In this document: positions 9,101 through 12,867 of the stretch, piece by piece | How the letters are laid out: the number at the start of each line of letters is the position of its first letter | How positions within the stretch are numbered: the stretch's first letter is position 1 | Assembly: GCA_964599875.1 (NCBI GenBank) | Contig: CAZRHE010000033.1 | Location: 1-12,867 of the forward strand | Source of the DNA: RGIG4097 sp964599875 | GTDB taxonomy: Bacteria > Bacillota > Clostridia > Christensenellales > CAG-917 | Reading direction: 5' to 3' | DNA: 12,867 nucleotides | Translations under genes and position numbers: made by a program | Notes under the pieces: model-generated | The model's database searches: none | What the model saw: only the letters and a program-made list of their open reading frames with translations | Told to the model about the DNA's origin: nothing

Positions 9101-9541
9101 GCGGCGACGGACGTAGGCGCTGAAATCCGTCGCATGACGGATGAAGGATTGCTGACCGAAGAAGAAATGGCGGCGGTCAACCCCGTCGACGTGGCGCGCG
9201 CGCTTTCGACGGACATCATGAAACTTGCGGCGACGAGCGAATGTTTGCGCGAACAGCCGTTCATGATGTATAAGCCCGCAAAAGAGGTCGTCAGCGGTTC
9301 TACGTCGGATGCAAAGGTCCTCGTGCAGGGCGTCGTAGACCTCGTGATTCTCGGAAGAAAAACGGGCGGCGAAAACGTGATAGTGGACTACAAATATTCC
9401 TCTCTCACCAACGCCGATGCAAAGAAAAAGTACGAAAAACAACTTAATCTATACAAAACCGCGGTAGAAAACGTCGTTTCGGGAAAAGTGGATAGGATAT
9501 TGCTCCTTTCTTTGAAGACGGGAAAGACGTTGGAATTTTGA
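6128..9541 (+). CDS. addA: AddA, ATP-dependent helicase/nuclease subunit A
   Basis: This is the motor and second nuclease of AddAB: a UvrD-family (SF1A) 3'-5' helicase fused to a RecB-type nuclease that cuts the 3'-ended strand. In the 1137-residue protein I see, in order, the Q motif PTPEQQLAID (9-18), Walker A ASAGSGKT (27-34), motif Ic TIHAF (104-108), Walker B DEYQD (383-387), motif III GDVKQSIYGFR (from 408), motif V STFHGYKGLE (762-771) and motif VI YVALTRAQ with R844. The nuclease follows with H983 in GTAYHKVMQ, D1071 in GVVDLV, D1087 and K1089 in VDYKYS, and then QLNLY. All key residues are intact, and the length is slightly below that of Bacillus AddA (about 1230). Its ATG lies inside the end of addB (8-base overlap), so the subunits are translationally coupled. 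The last codons run to the edge of a terminator. Confidence 0.95.
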   Translation: MSEKQKHKPTPEQQLAIDSNGRILVSASAGSGKTTTLVQRIIRQIKEGASLKRMLILVYNNAAADELREKLRTKLFETACEETGDIAIAFRKELDEIPFAEICTIHAFCKDLIRRNFELLGISPSFRVLDETAHKNYMAKAFDALVEEYSEKDDAVFERLTTVFECKRSEENIRKFVYTLYGVFDVQPDKEAFIEKIKACYTDRKTFDETLFSTSKRMLEEVYPYLENVLPVLDQTKQIKYAENAQIALRAIDVFLEDGADAESVYNRAVPMLDSFVKAVKSKGADENSIELVKKCLDKVKKELNLYKSLYENKDKLDEEFAQNAVYATKLIELTCRFTEILDERKRADDAVSFGDLEHFATKLIDENPDRDFAEDFDYVFVDEYQDVNPVQEKIISEMVKKNAFFVGDVKQSIYGFRLADPDIFLRRKNAYRNSEEEDCLQIDFNDNFRSENQILEFVNGVFDVMMTEKSAGVDYKNDGRFSSRGQADGRVEVHIFNIPAAEKNSASGLYDPEKHVDDEERIGSAEEEGAFIARKIKELTSSSVEKISYGDIALLFRNRNAAAERIISKLRAYGIPVNDGSFVKDKDSPEKDLISLLTVIDNPRQDFALAGYLLSYPGGYTEDEVAEIARARDEYLKGKSTPSDNSVKADLYEGMLVLKKSDSALGDKVRATLEKLDEYRLKASFKNVGELISGIITDSFFDAYTSSYGDARRGGLNAFVAEATSTENGDRSLSAFLKDYKNNSEDKKNGSSSGGDKVQISTFHGYKGLESKVVFVSASDTAIGRSRSADLTISSDGLMGLSYFNEEGKSKNADTLSKIVVKRLIEEKEYKEELRLAYVALTRAQKYMYVTGCLTGKDYSSVENVGAKLRVPDFENPGSMFGFVFKANELGGGAKIYLHLSAEDSMPAPVLMSDANAKAAEEGAGDYANLAKSIADMQKFEYAYKEDTRLAMKYSVSELDGEVDESTVRVFDDVTDVGTAYHKVMQYIDFAATDVGAEIRRMTDEGLLTEEEMAAVNPVDVARALSTDIMKLAATSECLREQPFMMYKPAKEVVSGSTSDAKVLVQGVVDLVILGRKTGGENVIVDYKYSSLTNADAKKKYEKQLNLYKTAVENVVSGKVDRILLLSLKTGKTLEF

Positions 9542-9547
9542 TTTTTT

Positions 9548-9589
9548 CGCGCGTCGAAAGAGTTTTTGTCCCTCTCGGCGCGCGCTTTT
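9548..9589 (+). terminator. terminator of the addBA operon
   Basis: Six bases after the addA stop, a hairpin forms between CGCGCG-TCG-AA-AGAG (9548-9562) and CTCT-CGG-CGCGCG (9572-9584), with one G-U pair and a two-A bulge. TTTT follows at 9586-9589. The stem is strong but the U-run is short; a T6/A7 pair flanking it may extend the stem. Confidence 0.7.
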
Positions 9590-9610
9590 AAAAAAATGCG
9601 TTCAAAAAGG

Positions 9611-9638
9611 TTGATTTTTTCCCGTCTTATGATATAAT
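9611..9638 (+). promoter_or_regulatory. promoter of the acidic membrane protein gene
   Basis: The -35 is TTGATT (9611-9616), the spacer 16 bases, and the -10 TATAAT (9633-9638). The predicted start near 9645 leaves a 23-base leader that contains GGAG (9657-9660) seven bases before the GTG at 9668. The sites together fix the GTG start. Confidence 0.75.
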
Positions 9639-9667
9639 CATAAATAGTATTTATTCGGAGTAACGAA

Positions 9668-11542
9668 GTGGAAGTATTGAATCAAATCTTCGATATACTG
9701 ACCAAAGCGTCTTCAGAGTTGCCGAAAATCGAAGTCGGCACGTTTTTCATACTCTCGCTTTGCGCGGTCGTTTTGCTCGGAATAATCGTCGGACTTACCT
9801 ATCTTTCGTCTTCCGCAGCAAAGTTTAGACGCGCTTGTCAAAAGGTGGTCAAATATCTGTCTTCGGTCGACGAAATCAACGACGACAACGCGGAAAATTT
9901 CACTTCGGCGTGCTTTGGGAAATCCGCTCCCGAAACCCTTCGCGGCGCGTGGTTGCAATATCTCGGAGTGCGTTTCGGATATCCGAGTGAGATAATCTCC
10001 GAATCCGCCGTTTTCGACAAAGAGGTCAAGCGCACCCGCAACGTGCGTGCAAACGTGTTTATCGGTATCGCGCTCGTAGTGGTCGCAGTGCTCGCGTTTT
10101 GGAGCCTTGGATCTAATCCTACCATGGAAACGGGTGCGATAGTAGGGCTCGGACTTTTGGTGTCCGGCGTTATCTATCTCGTGTTCACGGTCGTCGGCAA
10201 AAAGCAATTCGACAAAGCGCGCGACCTTTTCTACGAAATGGAAGACGATTTGGACGCAAAGGTTGATTTCCACGTCGAAAAAGACTATGCGATGGATTCC
10301 TCTCCGCTCCTTGAAATAACCGCAATCCTCGACGAAATCATCGCGAAGAATACCGCGAAAGTGGTCGACTTCGAAGACGTGAAGAGAGAAGTGGAAGAAA
10401 AAGAAAAATCCGAATCCGAAACCGTCGAAGACGAATATATTGAGGAAGCGCCTCTTGAAGAAGTCACTGCGGAAACTCCCGTAGAAAACGAAGAATCCAC
10501 TCCTATCGAGGAATTGATAGATGAAACTCCCGAAGCACAAGCGGAGGAAGTCGTAGAATCCGACGAGATAGAATCCGAAACCGAAGAAAGTGCGGAATCC
10601 GAAGTGGTCGAAAGGGCAGAGAACGAAGAAACTCCCGCGGAAGAAGCCGAGGAGCCCGAAGTGAAAGATGAAAGCGACGAAGTCGCCGAGTCCGAGAATA
10701 TTGAAAGCGAGGCGGAAACCGAAGTTGAGGACGAAATCGAAAACGACGTCGTCGAAAATGAAGAAACCGTCGAAAACGAAGAAATAATCGAGCAAGAGGA
10801 AAAGGCTGAAGAAGTCCCCGTCGAAGAAAACGACGACGTTTGGGGGGACGAAGATAAGCCGCAATCCGAAGAAGAGGCGATTGCCAGAATCAGCGAAATG
10901 TTGAGTGGCAAAACCTCTACCAAGAAAAACGCGAACACGTCGCGCGTTATGAAACAGAAAGGAGTAGGCGATTGGCTCTCCGGTCAAAACGAATTCGCTA
11001 TGGCGTCCAAAGTGGAGGCCTTTGAAGAAGTAAATATAGAGGATGAGAAAGTTATGTTCGGAAGAAAGAAAAAAGAAGCATTGAAAGCACAGCAAGCGGC
11101 AGAACAAGCGCAAAAAGAACAACAAGTGTTCCTTGACAGCGAAATCATCGAAGAACCCGTCGAAGAAGTCGCTCTCGAAGAAGTGAACGAAGCGCCCGTC
11201 GCGGCGGCACAAGCACCCGCGCAAGAAACTTACGACTTGCCCGAGTTCAAGCGTACCGTCATCACCAACGCACCCGTGACCGCACTCGACCCCGAAATCG
11301 TTGAAGAGTACGAAGACCTCGACGAAGGCGACGAGGATATCAAAGCCCCCAGGCTTTCCAAACTCCCTCACCTTGTCGATTACGTGCTTTCTTTGAACGT
11401 TTCCAAGAGCACCAAAATCAAGGTTGCGCAACTTATGTTCCAAGCGTATGCGGTGTTCAAAAACAGCCCTGAAAACAAGGCTATCGTCATTCAATGCATA
11501 AGCAAAATCATGACCAGCCTTGCCGCTGACATGAAGAAGTAA
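9668..11542 (+). CDS. unknown membrane protein with long acidic low-complexity region
   Basis: I do not recognise this 624-residue family. The GTG start is supported by GGAG seven bases upstream. There are three likely membrane helices, at about residues 24-46, 130-148 and 155-177. A charged cytoplasmic-type helix region (178-240) follows. Residues about 241-405 are dominated by Glu, with Ser, Val, Asp and Asn (many EE, ESE and ENEE repeats), a long disordered polyanionic stretch. After a basic patch (411-440, 464-472 with GRKKKEALK) comes a second acidic stretch (490-558). A compact, probably helical C-terminal domain (about 562-624, PHLVDYVLSLNV to the end) looks folded and may be the functional interaction domain. 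The gene is monocistronic between its own promoter and a strong terminator. A scaffold or membrane-tethered binding role is possible, but nothing in the sequence fixes it. Confidence 0.75.
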   Translation: MEVLNQIFDILTKASSELPKIEVGTFFILSLCAVVLLGIIVGLTYLSSSAAKFRRACQKVVKYLSSVDEINDDNAENFTSACFGKSAPETLRGAWLQYLGVRFGYPSEIISESAVFDKEVKRTRNVRANVFIGIALVVVAVLAFWSLGSNPTMETGAIVGLGLLVSGVIYLVFTVVGKKQFDKARDLFYEMEDDLDAKVDFHVEKDYAMDSSPLLEITAILDEIIAKNTAKVVDFEDVKREVEEKEKSESETVEDEYIEEAPLEEVTAETPVENEESTPIEELIDETPEAQAEEVVESDEIESETEESAESEVVERAENEETPAEEAEEPEVKDESDEVAESENIESEAETEVEDEIENDVVENEETVENEEIIEQEEKAEEVPVEENDDVWGDEDKPQSEEEAIARISEMLSGKTSTKKNANTSRVMKQKGVGDWLSGQNEFAMASKVEAFEEVNIEDEKVMFGRKKKEALKAQQAAEQAQKEQQVFLDSEIIEEPVEEVALEEVNEAPVAAAQAPAQETYDLPEFKRTVITNAPVTALDPEIVEEYEDLDEGDEDIKAPRLSKLPHLVDYVLSLNVSKSTKIKVAQLMFQAYAVFKNSPENKAIVIQCISKIMTSLAADMKK

Positions 11543-11564
11543 TTTTCCCAATTAGAATATCGAA

Positions 11565-11618
11565 AAACCCGTTCGCGTCGAATAATTTTTCGGCGTGGAC
11601 GGGTTTATTTTATTTTTT
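11565..11618 (+). terminator. terminator of the acidic membrane protein gene
   Basis: A 17-bp stem (AAACCCGTTCGCGTCGA with TCGGCGTGGACGGGTTT, including three G-U pairs) spans 11565-11606 around an 8-base loop. The T-rich run ATTTTATTTTTT follows. It starts 22 bases after the stop codon. The remaining bases to about 11759 hold no gene I can support. Confidence 0.9.
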
Positions 11619-11759
11619 AATTTGAAATCAGCCGTTTCAAGCGTTCTATCCGCGTTAAATTTGAAATTATAGGTTCGTGAACAACTCGTCGAAGCGGTGA
11701 ATAAACGCGCTTAAAAACGATACGGTGCGCTCGGTGATTTATCCTAAAAATAACGCAAG

Positions 11760-11782
11760 AAAAACGCCCCTCGAAAGGGGCG
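11760..11782 (-). terminator. terminator of the corA-type gene
   Basis: Read on the minus strand, CGCCCC, a TTTCGA loop and GGGGCG form a 6-bp GC stem followed directly by TTTTTCTT. It lies 10 bases beyond the corA stop codon. Confidence 0.9.
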
Positions 11783-11792
11783 CGTCGTTTGC

Positions 11793-12746
11793 TTATTTTA
11801 GCATCTTTTTCTTCCATAGCACGATTGTTATCGCTATGCATATGACGACGGATATTCCGATAACAACCCAGAATCCCCACGGCTGTCCCTCGAAAGGCAC
11901 GCCGGTATTCATTCCCCAGAACGAGCCTATCATGCTCGGTACCGCGACGATAAGGGTGAGGGAGGTCAATATCTTCATGACGACGTTCAAGTTGTTCGAG
12001 ATAATCGAGGCGTAAGCATCCATGGTGCCGTTCAAAATGTCGCGGTAGATATTCGACATTTCGATTGCCTGTCTGTTTTCGATAAGGACGTCTTCCCACA
12101 AGTCTTCGTCTTCTTCGAAGAATTTTACCAGTTTGGGTAGTTTGTCCAAAACGACGGTGTTCGCACGAAGGGAAGTGGAGAAGTAGACGAGGGATTTTTC
12201 AAGGTCGAGCATTTCGATGAGTTCCCCGTTCTTCATGGATTTTTCAAGTACGCTTTGTACGCGTTGACTCGCTCTGTTGATTTGTTTGAGGTATTGCAGA
12301 TACTTCTTAGAAATCGCGTATTCGAGTTGGAGCAGAAAACGAGTGCGTTTGTGTATGTTGAAATCTTTGATGAAACGCCCCGTCATCAAGTCGTAAATAA
12401 TCGACGTTTCGTTTATGCAAACGGTGATGACTACCTCGTCCGTGCATATGAAACCGAAAGGCAGGGTGGAGTAGGTGTAGTGGTCGTCGTCGTCCTCGGT
12501 GATAGGAATGTCGGTGAGGGCGAGAAGAATCCCGTCTTCTTTTTCGACACGCGCGCGTTCTTCTTCGTCCAGAGCGGCTTTGATGAAGTCTTCGGGGACG
12601 GAGGTCGACGAAGATACGAGTTCGATTTCTTTGTCGGTGGGGTTGGACATGTGGACCCATTGACCGGAAAAGTCATAGCCGTCGACTATGAGTTCAGGGT
12701 CGACCGTCACGATTGCTTTGTTGATTTTCTTGTAAACTTGGAGCAT
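11793..12746 (-). CDS. corA: CorA-family divalent metal-ion channel/transporter
   Basis: CorA proteins are homopentameric inner-membrane channels for Mg2+ (some for Co2+, Ni2+ or Zn2+), with a large cytoplasmic N-terminal domain and two C-terminal helices. This 317-residue protein fits: an acidic N-terminal domain, a long coiled helical region (about 140-255), TM1 at about 254-277 (NVVMKILTSLTLIVAVPS), the signature GMN at 278-280, a short outer loop with E286, TM2 at about 290-311 and a basic tail WKKKMLK. The GMN is preceded by Trp rather than the usual Tyr. An in-frame ATG at 12782 would add 12 residues. I chose 12746 because AGGAGG lies six bases before it, and the extra residues (MMNYVVPNRRND) fall in a structured leader. 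The gene is convergent with the acidic membrane protein gene. The transported ion is inferred from the family only. Confidence 0.9.
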   Translation of the reverse strand: MLQVYKKINKAIVTVDPELIVDGYDFSGQWVHMSNPTDKEIELVSSSTSVPEDFIKAALDEEERARVEKEDGILLALTDIPITEDDDDHYTYSTLPFGFICTDEVVITVCINETSIIYDLMTGRFIKDFNIHKRTRFLLQLEYAISKKYLQYLKQINRASQRVQSVLEKSMKNGELIEMLDLEKSLVYFSTSLRANTVVLDKLPKLVKFFEEDEDLWEDVLIENRQAIEMSNIYRDILNGTMDAYASIISNNLNVVMKILTSLTLIVAVPSMIGSFWGMNTGVPFEGQPWGFWVVIGISVVICIAITIVLWKKKMLK

Positions 12747-12752
12747 ATCGTT

Positions 12753-12758
12753 CCTCCT
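12753..12758 (-). promoter_or_regulatory. ribosome binding site of corA
   Basis: AGGAGG on the minus strand, six bases before the ATG at 12746. It decides the start against the in-frame ATG pair at 12782 and 12779, which is preceded only by a weak GAGG. Confidence 0.85.
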
Positions 12759-12770
12759 ATTCGGCACAAC

Positions 12771-12843
12771 GTAATTCATCACGCCTCGGAGAAACCCAAA
12801 ACGTGCGATTACGGGAGAATTTCTATCCTACTTCGGTAGTAAT
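12771..12843 (-). promoter_or_regulatory. candidate structured leader upstream of corA
   Basis: On the minus strand ATTAC (12843-12839) is followed by a small hairpin CTAC-CGAA-GTAG (12839-12828) and then GTAAT (12812-12808), which can close a stem with that ATTAC. The same GTAAT can instead pair with a second ATTAC (12775-12771) just upstream of the ribosome site, enclosing a nested CACG/CGTG pair (12805-12802 with 12783-12780). The two stems exclude each other, as in a switch. The sequence does not match the M-box or yybP-ykoY consensus as I know them, and the 5' end lies near or beyond the window edge. Confidence 0.35.
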
Positions 12844-12867
12844 CCATAAATGGCACCTCAAATTTAT

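Noticed and set aside
9713..11551. 612-codon open frame on the minus strand opposite the acidic membrane protein gene
   Set aside because: It is extremely rich in Phe because TTC is the complement of the many GAA codons, has no ribosome site or promoter, and starts inside the terminator side of the sense gene. It is a shadow of codon bias.
11696..11744. Hairpin GG-ATAAA-GCGC with GCGC-TTTAT-CC in the corA/acidic-protein intergenic region
   Set aside because: Short, interrupted stems with a large loop and no U-run; two clear terminators already serve both genes. Treated as chance.
12255..12839. 194-codon plus-strand open frame opposite corA
   Set aside because: Antisense shadow of corA with Val- and Arg-rich low-complexity stretches and no ribosome site.
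12747..12867. M-box or yybP-ykoY riboswitch before corA
   Set aside because: None of the conserved loop sequences of those classes that I know is present in the visible 121 bases.

Overview
The window looks like a draft scaffold (it contains one run of Ns) from a Firmicutes/Clostridia-type bacterium. Supporting this are an addB-addA operon in the Gram-positive order, an AddB with the four-cysteine iron-sulfur pattern, a short-signal lipoprotein, AGGAGG ribosome sites and TTGNNN-17-TATAAT promoters. The species cannot be named from the sequence.

Region 1 (1-1835) is the accessory part and is visibly AT-richer than the rest. After an unrecognised left edge (1-226) and a 31-base gap comes a (CAGA)n tract (258-311) that runs straight into the 3' end of a gene for an EcoRI-type adenine-N6 DNA methyltransferase. 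All three forward frames leaving the tract end in a recognisable C-terminal end of that family: frame 3 stops at 356 (module A, only its tail visible), frame 1 at 546 (module B) and frame 2 at 709 (module C). Each module lies one frame on from the one before, and both joints have the same form (AAA-N-TGTAAY-GG, the stop codon of one lying inside the Cys-Asn codons of the next). A four-base repeat changes frame by one per unit, so slippage could select among three alternative C-termini with no obvious off state. The last module overlaps by ATGA a DUF262-HNH nuclease gene (706-1794), which is the likely restriction partner. This methylase-plus-nuclease locus with a possible three-way C-terminal switch is the main finding. 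The 5' part of the methylase is missing, so the model needs long reads.

Region 2 (1807-2886): a bidirectional terminator separates the nuclease gene from a convergent gene for an unrecognised lipoprotein (1850-2710, minus). The lipoprotein gene and addB are transcribed divergently from a 176-base intergenic region. It holds two good sigma-A promoters whose predicted start sites fall at or within about three bases of the start codons (leaderless transcripts), and a perfect AT-only inverted repeat (2804-2841).

Region 3 (2887-9589): addB and addA overlap by 8 bases and encode the AddAB helicase-nuclease for double-strand break end resection. Helicase motifs, both nuclease sites and the AddB Fe-S cysteines are present; the AddB N-terminal Walker A motif is not.

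Region 4 (9590-12867): a separately promoted gene for an unknown three-helix membrane protein with a long acidic region and strong terminator, then a convergent corA-type metal-ion channel gene (minus) with its own terminator. The corA leader contains two mutually exclusive short stems and may be regulatory.
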